Shown: piece after piece, positions 10,039-19,883 of the stretch
Position numbering within the stretch: position 1 is the stretch's first letter
How the letters are laid out: every line of letters starts with the position of its first letter
NCBI RefSeq assembly: GCF_000240165.1
Contig: NC_017585.1
Location: forward strand, 620,001-684,000
Reading direction: 5' to 3'
Source of the DNA: Streptantibioticus cattleyicolor NRRL 8057 = DSM 46488
GTDB taxonomy: Bacteria > Actinomycetota > Actinomycetes > Streptomycetales > Streptomycetaceae
Length of the DNA stretch: 64,000 bases
Notes under the pieces: generated by a model
Told to the model about the DNA's origin: nothing
What the model saw: only the letters and a program-made list of their open reading frames with translations
Databases searched by the model: none
Program-made: the position numbers and the translations under genes

Positions 10039-10933
10039 GTGGACAACCGAGCCGAGGTCCGCGAGTTCCTCACCTCGCGGCGAGCCAAGATCACCCCGGA
10101 GCGGGCGGGCCTGCCCTCGGGCACCTGCCGCCGCGTGCCCGGCCTGCGCCGCAGCGAGGTCGCCGCCCTCGCCGACATGAGCGTGGAGTACTACGCCAAG
10201 CTGGAGCGCGGCAGCCTCGCGGGCGTCTCCCCGGCCGTCCTGGAAGCCCTCGCCCACGCCCTCCAGCTCGACGACGCCGAGCGCGCCCACCTGCTCAACC
10301 TGGCGCAGGCCGCCGACGGCTCCCAGGCCCTCACCCGTCCCCGCCGCCGCGCCACCCGGCAGTGGACGCCCCACCGCAGCCTGCAGTGGACCCTGGACGC
10401 CATCACCGCCGGGCCCGCCTTCGTCCGCGACGGCCACATGGACATCCTCGCCACCAACCAGCTCGCCCGTGCCTTCTTCGCCGACGTCTACGCCACCCGC
10501 GGCAACGAGGCCAACCTCGCCCGGTTCCAGTTCCCTCGACCCCGCCTCCCGCCGCTTCTACCCCGACTGGGACCAGGCCGCCGACGTCACCGTCGCCATC
10601 CTGCGCACCGAGGCCGGCCGCAACCCCCACGACAAGGACCTCCACGACCTCGTCGGCGAGTTGTCCACCCGCAGCGACGACTTCCGCACCCGCTGGGGCG
10701 CCCACAACGTCCGCCGTCACCGCACCGGCACCAAGCGCTTCCACCACCAGGCCGTCGGCGACCTCACCCTCGCCTACGAAGGGCTGGAGATGGCCGCCGA
10801 ACCCGGGCTCACCCTCACCGTCTACACCGCCGAGCCCGGCTCCCCCTCCGAGGAGGGCCTGCGCCTGCTGGCCTCCTGTGCCGCGACGCGGGAAGCCGCC
10901 GCCTGCGTCCCCGGTACGTCCCCGGCCGGCTGA
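10039..10933 (+). pseudogene. XRE regulator with MmyB-like domain, broken by one inserted base
   Basis: GTG 10039 opens a helix-turn-helix domain (GLRRSEVAALADMSVEYYAKLERG) and the start of the MmyB-type ligand domain (SLQWTLDAITAGPAFVRDGHMDILATNQ). At 10531-10540 the reading frame changes: frame 1 gives RFQFPRPR, while the family sequence RFQF-LDPASRRFYPDWD continues one frame over to the stop at 10933. One extra C in the CCC at 10533-10535 explains everything, and the total 895 bases is 3n+1. It is either a fresh pseudogene or a sequencing error. It is divergent from the broken dehydrogenase and the CMD gene it would normally control. Confidence 0.87.
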
Positions 10934-11029
10934 CCGTTCCCGCGCGGACGCGGCCGGCGCCGTTCACCCCGGCGCCGGCCGCGTCCTCCCCCGTTCCCCC
11001 GTATCCCCCGTATCCCCCCGGTCAGTGGC

Positions 11030-11278
11030 TCATCGGTTGGTCCACAGCACCCAGAACACCCTGCCGTTGGCGCACTGGTACTGGTCCCACGCGCCGCGGC
11101 CGATGCCCTGCTGGCCGGCGCTGTTGCAGCCGTCGAACGTCCAGTACTTGTCGCGCAGCACCCAGCCGGCCGGCGGGTCCTGCGGTGCCGCGTGAGCGGG
11201 CGTGGCCAGGACGGCGAGCCCGGCGGTGAGCGCGCCCGCGGTCACCACGGCGACCCTGGAGACGAGTGCTCGTGTCAT
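11030..11278 (-). CDS. Small secreted protein, about 50 residues mature
   Basis: 82 residues from ATG 11278, preceded by GGGAGGAAACCG. Residues 1-30 are a clear signal peptide (TRALVSRVAVVTAG, then LAVLATPAHAA). The mature part has two cysteines that could form one disulfide (FDGCNSAGQQ and YQCANG) and is rich in Trp/Gly/Gln. The start upstream at 11317 adds residues that would precede the basic n-region and is less likely. The family is not recognised; it looks like the small exported proteins common in Streptomyces. Confidence 0.7.
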   Translation of the reverse strand: MTRALVSRVAVVTAGALTAGLAVLATPAHAAPQDPPAGWVLRDKYWTFDGCNSAGQQGIGRGAWDQYQCANGRVFWVLWTNR

Positions 11279-11414
11279 CGGTTTCCTCCCGTTGATGGCG
11301 GCACGGCCCCGATCCACGTCCCGCGGCGGCGCCCTGTGCCGTTGTCGCCCCCTACACGCACCGGACGGGGTCGCCGTATGACACGGGCGGCAAGATTTTT
11401 TCCCGACGCCGTGG

Positions 11415-12899
11415 TCAGTCCCGGCAGACCGTTCCGGCGGCCGGGGCGTCGGTGGTGACGAGGTAGTCGGCTTCGAGCTCGCGGGCGCAGGAGGAGTGGT
11501 AGAGGGCGGTGTGGCCGTCGCCGTCGTAGGTGAGGAGGCGGCTGCCGTCGATGTGGGCGGCGAGGGAGCGGGCCCAGGCGTAGGGGGTGGACGGGTCGTA
11601 GGTGTTGCCGACCACGAGGATGGTGGGGACGCCGCTGATGTGTTGCGGGCGTGGCGGGTTGGCCGCCTTGCCGGGCCAGCCGGCGCACCCGGTGGTCCAG
11701 CTCCAGAACTCCGAGTAGCGCCACATGTGCGGGGCCGCCCGCTCGACGGCCGCCATCCGGTCGCGCAGGTCGGCGTAGCCGCGCAGGGCGGGCGGGAAGT
11801 CCTGGCAGCCGATCGCCCGGTACGCGGTGTAGCCGGGGTCCGTGGCGGGGAGCGCCTGGTCGAGGAGGGCGGGGTCGGAGGGGGTGCGTTCGGCGGCGGC
11901 GAGGGCGGTGGCGAGGTGGGGCCACAGGAAGCGCAGCGCGAGGTGGTTGTAGGCGGCCGAGGTGACCTCGGCGGCGGAGACCCGGCGGCCGAGGGTGTGG
12001 TCGGTCACCTCGCCGCGGTCGGCCCGGGCGAGCAGGGCGTCGAAGTCACCGGCGATGTCGCGGTCGTGCAGCGGGCAGTCGGCGGTACCCCGGCACCAGG
12101 CGGCGAACCGGCCGAACTCCCGCTCGATCGCGGCCGATTCCTCCACCGCCTGCCGCGCCATCGAACGGCTGTGGTCGACGGCCCCGTCCAGCACCATCGC
12201 CCGCACCCGGCCCGGGAACAACTCCGCGTAGGCGGCGCCCAGTTCCGTTCCGTAGGAGACCCCGAGCCAGGAGATTTCAGGGGCGCCGAGGGCGGCGCGG
12301 ACGGCGTCGATGTCGCGGGCGGCGCTGACGGTGTCCACGTGGCCGATGAGGGGGCCGGTGGCCTTGGCGCAGTCGAGGCCGTGGGCGCGGCTGTCGGCCA
12401 CCATGCGCCGGTACTGCGCCGGGTCGGCCGGGAGGGTGGGCGTGGCGGGGTCGTAGACCGGGGTGGAGCAGCGGACCGGGGTGCTCTCCCCGACGCCGCG
12501 CGGGTCGAGTCCGATGATGTCGAAGTGCTCACGCAGTGGCTTCAGGTCCGGGATGCCGAGGAGCATCCCGCCCTGGGCGACGACCGCGGTGCCGGAGCCG
12601 CCCGGGCCGCCGGGGTTGACCAGCAGCGGACCGACCCGGTGCGCCGGATCGGTGGCCGGCAGCCGGTCGAGGGCGAGCTTGATCTTCGGCCCGTCCGGAC
12701 GCGACCGGTCCAGCGGCACGTCGAGCGTGGCGCACTCCAGGGACGCCGGGGTCTGCGCGGTGTGGCAGTCGTGCCAGGCGAGTGCGGGCGGGGTGCCGGC
12801 GGCGGCAGCGGGCGCGACGGCTACGGCGGCCCCCGTCGCGGCGGCGGAGAGCACGGCGTTCGCGGCCAGGGCCAGGGAGATCGACGGTCGGCGTTTCAA
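11415..12899 (-). CDS. Secreted TAP-type peptidase (alpha/beta hydrolase)
   Basis: 494 residues from a TTG at 12899, with GGAGG four bases before it. A signal peptide (MKRRPSISLALAANAVLSAA onward) precedes the hydrolase: LLVNPGGPGGSG oxyanion region, DIIGLDPRGVGES, nucleophile WLGVSYGTELG, Asp in GNTYDPSTPY and His in GDGHTALYH. The C-terminal part (IGCQDFPP, then PTILVVGNTYDP) is the TAP-like domain of tripeptidyl aminopeptidases. It should cleave N-terminal tri- or dipeptides outside the cell. The alternative ATG further upstream belongs to the SDR remnant. Confident as a family member. Confidence 0.87.
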   Translation of the reverse strand: MKRRPSISLALAANAVLSAAATGAAVAVAPAAAAGTPPALAWHDCHTAQTPASLECATLDVPLDRSRPDGPKIKLALDRLPATDPAHRVGPLLVNPGGPGGSGTAVVAQGGMLLGIPDLKPLREHFDIIGLDPRGVGESTPVRCSTPVYDPATPTLPADPAQYRRMVADSRAHGLDCAKATGPLIGHVDTVSAARDIDAVRAALGAPEISWLGVSYGTELGAAYAELFPGRVRAMVLDGAVDHSRSMARQAVEESAAIEREFGRFAAWCRGTADCPLHDRDIAGDFDALLARADRGEVTDHTLGRRVSAAEVTSAAYNHLALRFLWPHLATALAAAERTPSDPALLDQALPATDPGYTAYRAIGCQDFPPALRGYADLRDRMAAVERAAPHMWRYSEFWSWTTGCAGWPGKAANPPRPQHISGVPTILVVGNTYDPSTPYAWARSLAAHIDGSRLLTYDGDGHTALYHSSCARELEADYLVTTDAPAAGTVCRD

Positions 12900-13036
12900 A
12901 GGGCCTCCAGGGCACGGCACTTCGCGGAGGTGTCCGCGTGGCCACCATCGTGCCGGTCGGCCGGTGGCGACACGTCGTCCCGCGGAGGGAGCCGTCCCGG
13001 AGATCACCCTGTGGTCTCCCGTAGGGGACGCGCCGG

Positions 13037-13366
13037 TCAGAGGATGGGGCGCCCCCCGGTGACGGCGACGCGCGCCCCGGAGACGTAACTCGCCTCCGAC
13101 GAGGCGAGTTACGTCTCCGGGGCGCGCGTCGGCGGGCTGGCCGGGGCGGCCCAGCGGGACGCCCTTGCCGAACTCGGCCACCTGTTCCGGCGGCATGGTG
13201 GCCGGGATCAGCGGGGTCCAGATGGGGCCGGGTGCGACGCTGTTGGCCTGGATGCCGCGGTCGGCGAGGAGCTGGGCGAGGGCGGCGGTCGTGTTGGCGA
13301 CGCCGGCCTTGGTCACGTCGTAGGGCAGCAGCGTCGGCACCGGGCGGAAACGGATCACCGCGCCCG
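13037..13366 (-). pseudogene. 3' remnant of a short-chain dehydrogenase gene
   Basis: Only the C-terminal third of an SDR survives: LLPYDVTKAGVANTTAAL (the YxxxK active-site helix), GIQANSVAPGPIWTPLIPAT and KGVPLGRPGQPA. Then, where the family reads on to a conserved LASDE segment, the frame runs into a 30-bp inverted duplication. The true C-terminus (SSEASYVSGARVAVTGG, RPIL, stop at 13037) follows. There is no Rossmann N-terminus: upstream on the minus strand lies the PhyH gene, whose stop is at 13378. Two lesions are therefore visible: loss of the 5' part and an internal deletion with inverted copy. Confidence 0.85.
13067..13130. repeat. Perfect 30-bp inverted repeat with 4-base loop inside the SDR remnant
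   Basis: Bases 13067-13096 are exactly the reverse complement of 13101-13130, with cgac between. The arm at 13067-13096 encodes (minus strand) part of the normal SDR C-terminus, so the other arm is the new copy. It replaced the preceding conserved codons. This is a mutation scar, not a terminator, although it would also form a strong hairpin in RNA. Confidence 0.95.
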
Positions 13367-13377
13367 GCGCGGCCGGG

Positions 13378-14154
13378 TCAGCCGGAGGCCGCCAGGGCGA
13401 GGGCCGTCCGGATCGCGGCCTCCACCGGGGAGAGCGGGCCGTCGGTGCGGTACGGGTCGCAGGGGACGGCCGGGTGCAGCGGCGGCTGGGCCATGAAACG
13501 GGGGCGGGTGCCGTGGTGCGGCTGCGCGGCGTGGACGAGGAAGGGGTGGCACAGGTAGACGTCCCCGGGGCGGCCGGTGGCCCGGACCACCGGGCGGTGC
13601 GCGCTGACGCGTTCGACCTCCGCGGCGATCTCGAAGATCGACACCCCGGCCTCGCCGTACCGGTTCAGCACCGGCGGCACGTCGAGGTGGGAGCCGACCC
13701 GGATTCGGGTGGGCGCGTCCGCCTCGCCGGTCTCGGTGAACAGCAGGAGCATCAGCAGCGCCCGGTCGCGCGAGCGGACGTTGGCGTGGAACCCCCGGGC
13801 GCCGTCCGGCAGGTAGCTCCCCTCGATGTGCCACCCCGCGTCGTCCGGTTCCTCGGGGTGCGGGAACCGCAACGGGAACGTGCCGAGCGAGCCGCGCGCC
13901 ACCCAGCGTCCCGGGCCCACCAGCCGGTCGAACGCGGCGTGCAGCACCGGGGTGTTGGCGGCCCGGACGAAGGGTTCCTGGGCCATGTCGTGCACCCGGA
14001 CCACCGGCCGCGTCCAGGTGGCCGGGTCGTCCGGGTCGTACCCGGTCTCGGCCCACAGCAGGGCGGCGCATTCGCGCGCGGTGGCCTCGTCGAAGGCACC
14101 GGTCAGCTTCACGAAGCCGTCCCGCAGGAACCGTTCGGTCGTCTCGTCGTCCAC
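13378..14154 (-). CDS. Phytanoyl-CoA dioxygenase (PhyH)-family protein
   Basis: 258 residues from a GTG at 14154. PhyH-type Fe(II)/2-oxoglutarate enzyme: N-terminal FLRDGFVKLTGAFDEATA, iron-ligand candidate GWHIEGSY (HxE in place of the more common HxD), and distal HPFLVHAAQPHHGTRPRF carrying the second His and an Arg for 2-oxoglutarate. It should hydroxylate a small molecule; substrate unknown. It stands alone between the SDR remnant and a divergent small gene. An HxE carboxylate is tolerated in some members, so activity is possible. Confidence 0.8.
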   Translation of the reverse strand: MDDETTERFLRDGFVKLTGAFDEATARECAALLWAETGYDPDDPATWTRPVVRVHDMAQEPFVRAANTPVLHAAFDRLVGPGRWVARGSLGTFPLRFPHPEEPDDAGWHIEGSYLPDGARGFHANVRSRDRALLMLLLFTETGEADAPTRIRVGSHLDVPPVLNRYGEAGVSIFEIAAEVERVSAHRPVVRATGRPGDVYLCHPFLVHAAQPHHGTRPRFMAQPPLHPAVPCDPYRTDGPLSPVEAAIRTALALAASG

Positions 14155-14359
14155 CCCGGCATTGTCTCCGGGGCGCGCGCGGGGCGCCGGTGGTTTTCCG
14201 TGTCACACCCCGTCAGCGGGCCTTCGTGCAACCTGTTCCGATGTGGCGTCCCGCACCGCGGAACCGGACGGTGGCCGGTGTCCGGGACCCGTAGACTCGG
14301 CCACCGACCCGAGCCCCGGCGCCGCGCGGGGGCAGCCGTCTGGAAGGACAGCGTTCACC

Positions 14360-14521
14360 GTGAGTGGTACAGAACGATCCGACGCGCCGATCTACGCCCG
14401 GCTGGTGCAGGAGCGCGGCGACGTCCCCGCCGAGGTACGTCGGACCGCCGAGCAGACCCTGCGGGAGCTGGGGCGGGCGATGGACTTCCGCACCGGGCGC
14501 GGCCCGCTCGGTTACCGGTAG
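14360..14521 (+). CDS. Small conserved hypothetical protein
   Basis: 53 residues from GTG 14360, with GGAAGGAC about ten bases upstream. It is soluble, charged and probably helical (VPAEVRRTAEQTLRELGRAMDF). No known domain is recognised. It lies 142 bases before icd on the same strand. Strong codon bias and a good ribosome site support a real gene; its function is unknown. Confidence 0.6.
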   Translation: MSGTERSDAPIYARLVQERGDVPAEVRRTAEQTLRELGRAMDFRTGRGPLGYR

Positions 14522-14622
14522 CCGCGCCGCCGTCGGGCCCCGAGGGGTTCCGGCGGCCCGGGCGGGCGGTGGCCGGTGGTGCCCGGGGGCCCCTTGTCGC
14601 GTCGGGGACGCCCACGGGATAT

Positions 14623-16883
<2,261 letters not shown>

Positions 16884-16906
16884 CGCATCGCCACCTTTTC
16901 CAGCAC

Positions 16907-16938
16907 GCCGCCCCGGCCGGACCCCCGGCCGGGGCGGC
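16907..16938 (+). terminator. 14-bp GC hairpin after icd
   Basis: GCCGCCCCGGCCGG pairs perfectly with its complement across a four-base loop, 24 bases after the icd stop. It fits an intrinsic terminator of the actinobacterial kind with no U-tract. Confidence 0.75.
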
Positions 16939-16980
16939 GCCGTTCGCCCGGCCCGACGGCCCGAGTTAAGGAGCATCGCC

Positions 16981-17556
16981 TTGGCGGAGGAGACGGCCTA
17001 CGGGCCGATGACGGTACCGGTCACCACCGAACGGCTCGTGCTGCGGCCGTTCACCCGTGACGACGTGGACGACATGTACGCCTACCAGGGGCTGCCGGGC
17101 GTGGCCAAGTACCTCTACCGGCCGCCGCGCACCCGGGAGCGGTGCGCCGAGGTCGTCGCCGAGCTGGCGGACGGCCCGGTGCGCTGGCAGGAGGTGGACG
17201 ACTCCGTGGTGCTCGCGGTCTGCCGGCGCGGCGAGCCCGGGGTCGTCGGCGAGGTGATGGTCAAGCTGGCCAACGTACGCGCCGGGCAGACCGAGATCGG
17301 CTGGGTCTTCAACCCGGCCCACGGCGGCCGGGGTTACGCCACCGAAGCGGCCCGCGCGCTCGCCGCGCTCGCCTTCGACCGGCTCGGCACCCACCGCCTC
17401 TTCGCCCGCCTCGACGCGGAGAACACCGCGTCGGCCCGGGTGTGCGAACGGCTGGGGATGCGCAAGGAGGCCCATCTGGTCGAGAGCGACCTGCGTGGCG
17501 ACGAGTGGGGCAGCGAGCTGGTGTACGCGGCGCTCGCGCACGAGCTGATCCGCTGA
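16981..17556 (+). CDS. GNAT N-acetyltransferase, RimJ/RimL type
   Basis: 191 residues from TTG 16981, with AAGGAG upstream. The fold is clear: TERLVLRPFTRDDVDDMYAYQ, EIGWVFNPAHGGRGYATEAARAL (the acetyl-CoA pyrophosphate loop, here HGGRGYA), then RLFARLDAENTASARVCERLGM. These acetylate N-terminal or small-molecule amines; substrate unknown. It lies after the icd terminator and 55 bases before a methyltransferase gene, possibly in the same transcript. Confidence 0.87.
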   Translation: MAEETAYGPMTVPVTTERLVLRPFTRDDVDDMYAYQGLPGVAKYLYRPPRTRERCAEVVAELADGPVRWQEVDDSVVLAVCRRGEPGVVGEVMVKLANVRAGQTEIGWVFNPAHGGRGYATEAARALAALAFDRLGTHRLFARLDAENTASARVCERLGMRKEAHLVESDLRGDEWGSELVYAALAHELIR

Positions 17557-17611
17557 CCCTCCCCGGTCCGGCACCGCGTTTCGGCACGCGTGCGCCGGGT
17601 ACCCGGGGCCG

Positions 17612-18268
17612 GTGCTGCTGCGACTGCCCGGGGTCTACCCCCCGCAACGCGATACCTGGCTGCTGGTCAGGGCGCTGCGCGCCGCCGCGCCGCCGCCCGG
17701 GGCCCGGGTGCTGGACGTGTGTTCCGGCACCGGAGCGCTGGCGCTGGCCGCCGCCGCGGCCGGGGCGGGCCCGGTCACCGCGGTGGACGTCTCGCGGCGG
17801 GCGGTGTGGGCCGCCCGGGCCAACGCGGCGCTGCGGGGCAGACGGGTACGGGTGCTCCGGGGCGATCTGCTCACCCCGGTCGGCGGTGAGCTGTTCGACG
17901 TGATCGTGGCCAACCCGCCGTACGTGGCGGCGGGCGCCCCCTTTCCGGCCCGGGGCGCCGCCCGTGGCTGGGACGCGGGCGCCGACGGCCGCGCCGTGCT
18001 CGACCGCATCTGCCGCCGCGCCCCGGCCCTGCTCGCCCCGGACGGCACCCTGCTGCTGGTGCACTCGGCGCTTAGCGGCACCGGACGCACCCTGGCGATG
18101 CTGCGGTGCCGTGGGCTGAAGGCGGCGGTGGTGGACCGGGCGACGGTGCCGTTCGGCCCGGTGATGCGTTCCCGGGCGCCCTGGCTGCGGGAACGCGGCC
18201 TGATCGACGCCGGGACGCGGACGGAGGAACTGGTGGTGATCCGTGCCGACCGGCCCGCACGACGCTGA
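17612..18268 (+). CDS. HemK-like class I methyltransferase with NPPY motif
   Basis: 218 residues from GTG 17612. SAM motif VLDVCSGTGALALAAA, acidic strand VTAVDVSRRAV, and the amide/base methyltransferase motif DVIVANPPYVAAG. The length and the near absence of an N-terminal helical domain resemble the HemK2/Mtq2-like group of protein glutamine methyltransferases rather than PrmC. The target is unknown. It overlaps the downstream CDGSH gene by 26 bases, so the two are probably co-translated. Confidence 0.8.
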   Translation: MLLRLPGVYPPQRDTWLLVRALRAAAPPPGARVLDVCSGTGALALAAAAAGAGPVTAVDVSRRAVWAARANAALRGRRVRVLRGDLLTPVGGELFDVIVANPPYVAAGAPFPARGAARGWDAGADGRAVLDRICRRAPALLAPDGTLLLVHSALSGTGRTLAMLRCRGLKAAVVDRATVPFGPVMRSRAPWLRERGLIDAGTRTEELVVIRADRPARR

Positions 18269-18482
18269 CGACCACACCGGCGAGGAGCGCCCGGACGGCC
18301 GGGAACCGCGCCGGATCACCGTGGTCCGCGACGGCCCCCTCCTGGTGGAAGGCCCGGTCGAGGTCGTCCTGCCGGACGGCACCACGGCGTCCTCCGACCG
18401 CTTCCTCGTCGCCATCTGCACCTGCCGCCGCAGCCGCGCCTACCCCTGGTGCGACACCAGCCACCGCCGCCGCGCCCGCTGA
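18243..18482 (+). CDS. CDGSH-type iron-sulfur protein
   Basis: 79 residues from GTG 18243, inside the end of the methyltransferase gene. The C-terminus carries CTCRRSRAYPWCDTSH, the C-x-C...C-x3-H ligand set of the CDGSH 2Fe-2S cluster. The N-terminal half is a short beta-rich lead (RRITVVRDGPLLVEGPVEVV). Such small proteins are thought to act in redox or cluster handling. Frame shift relative to its neighbour and the intact ligand set support a real gene. Confidence 0.85.
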   Translation: MPTGPHDADDHTGEERPDGREPRRITVVRDGPLLVEGPVEVVLPDGTTASSDRFLVAICTCRRSRAYPWCDTSHRRRAR

Positions 18483-18519
18483 GCCCGCCGGGGTTACGCG
18501 GGCGGCCCGGCCGCACCCC

Positions 18520-19545
18520 TCAACTCGCCCCCGGCAAGGGCTCCCGCAGCGACGTCACCCCTCGGCGCCAGTGGTCCAACAGGTGCCCGCCCAGCCGTTC
18601 CTCCAGCACGTTGGTGGCCTGGATGCCGAAGACGACGTCGGCGGCGAGGTCGGGCTCGTCGGTGAGGAGGCCGCCGATGACTTCGTGGCGCATGACCTGT
18701 TCGTGGACGGCGTCCGCCTCGATGTGTTCGCGGTAGAAGCGGCGGCACGGTTCGGGCGCGGCGAGCCGGTCGAGGGCGCGGACGAGTCGCCGGGCGCTGG
18801 GGGCCGTGGTGATCTCGGCGGCCGTGAAGTGGCCGACGAGGGCGCCGCGGAGCGCGCGGTGCAGTCCGAGGCAGGACATCAGGTTGACCGGGGCCAGCGC
18901 GACCGCCGGGGCCACGGGGACGTACCCGCCGTAGCCGGGGTCGAGGCCGGCGGCGGCCAGCAGGTCGGCGAAGAGCGTGGCGTGCACCCGTTCCGCGCGT
19001 CCGCCGCCGTACTCGTCGAACTCCACGGCCACCAGCGCCGCCTTGGCCCGGCCGCGCAGCCGCGGGATGACCCAGGCGTGCGGGTCGGCCTCCTTGAGGT
19101 GGTAGACGGAGCGGTGCGCGAAGAACTCCCGCAGGTGTTCCCAGGTCCCCTCGCCGACGAGGTGGTGGCTGACGCCGGTGCCCTCCACGGGTTCGGTCAG
19201 CAGCGCGGACAGCTCGCCGTCCAGGTCGGTGCCGCCCGCCACCTCGTCGCGCAGCGCGCGCAGGAAGACGTCCTCCAACGCGCCGCGCAGGCGCAGCAGT
19301 TCGGGGTCCCACTCCCAGGCCGGGTCGGTGCCGGCGAACCCCCGGTAGTGGAGTTCGTAGCACAGGTGCAGGGCAAGCTGGAGGTCGTCGCCGTACGGGT
19401 CGGCGCGGGCGGCCTCGTCGCAGGGGAGCGGGCCGGCCGGGGGCGGCCGGCGCAGCGCCGCGGTGATCGCCGCCGACACCGGTCCGCGCGGGGCCGGCGG
19501 TGCCGGGACGGCGCGCGGGGTGGCGGGGGCGGCGGTGGTGGTCAT
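18520..19545 (-). CDS. Iron-containing redox enzyme, haem-oxygenase-like fold
   Basis: 341 residues from ATG 19545, with GGGAGGGACC upstream. It matches the haem-oxygenase-like diiron superfamily: FRGFAGTDPAWEWDP-like entry (LHYRGFAGTDPAWEWDPELL), ALVAVEFDEYGGGRAERVHA and YREHIEADAVHEQVMRHEV, which hold the Glu/His residues expected to bind iron. The N-terminal 35 residues are Pro/Ala-rich linker. Relatives perform oxidative cleavage or desaturation in natural-product and fatty-acid metabolism; the substrate is unknown. It converges on the CDGSH gene, with an unusual KASIII homologue nearby on the same strand. Confidence 0.75.
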   Translation of the reverse strand: MTTTAAPATPRAVPAPPAPRGPVSAAITAALRRPPPAGPLPCDEAARADPYGDDLQLALHLCYELHYRGFAGTDPAWEWDPELLRLRGALEDVFLRALRDEVAGGTDLDGELSALLTEPVEGTGVSHHLVGEGTWEHLREFFAHRSVYHLKEADPHAWVIPRLRGRAKAALVAVEFDEYGGGRAERVHATLFADLLAAAGLDPGYGGYVPVAPAVALAPVNLMSCLGLHRALRGALVGHFTAAEITTAPSARRLVRALDRLAAPEPCRRFYREHIEADAVHEQVMRHEVIGGLLTDEPDLAADVVFGIQATNVLEERLGGHLLDHWRRGVTSLREPLPGAS

Positions 19546-19713
19546 GGTCCCTCCCGGGTCCGTCGGGTGCGGTGCCGGTACGGGTGCGTTCCGGCGGCCC
19601 GTCCGGCACGTCCTCCGTTGCGGGTACCCGGTTCCGCGCGGTTCTCCCGTCCGCCCGCACCATGGGCTTACCGTGGGTAACATCCATCACCGCGAGCCCG
19701 GGAGGAACGTCCG

Positions 19714-19881
19714 ATGCCCGAACCGTCCGCCGCACCGCCGAGGATTGCGCCGCTGCTGCCCGACCTGTGGGAGCCGGGGTTGCGCGACCGGTTCACCGAG
19801 GGCGTCGGCGAACCGCCCGTACCGGTCACCGCTCGACCGCTGGGCGACCGCGCATCCGCTGCCCGGCGACCCGGGCTGAAC
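19714..19881 (+). other. Possible gene remnant with a good start but lost frame
   Basis: An ATG at 19714 follows a strong GGGAGGAACGTCC ribosome site and opens MPEPSAAPPRIAPLLPDLWE. By 19879 a protein-like C-terminus, LDRWATAHPLPGDPG with a stop, is readable in a different frame. This suggests a gene that lost its middle and its frame. The family is not recognised. The rest of the 338-base space between the iron enzyme (19545) and the KASIII end (19884) holds only the iron-enzyme promoter side. Confidence 0.35.
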
Positions 19882-19883
19882 CG

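Noticed and set aside
13067-13130. Perfect inverted repeat considered as a transcription terminator
   Set aside because: Both arms derive from SDR coding sequence and the hairpin interrupts the gene, so it is a mutation scar rather than an evolved terminator.
13378-14154. PhyH-family gene considered as another halogenase like besD
   Set aside because: Its iron motif is HIE, which provides a carboxylate ligand. Halogenases of this class need Gly or Ala at that position, as in the HWG of the gene at 61990.
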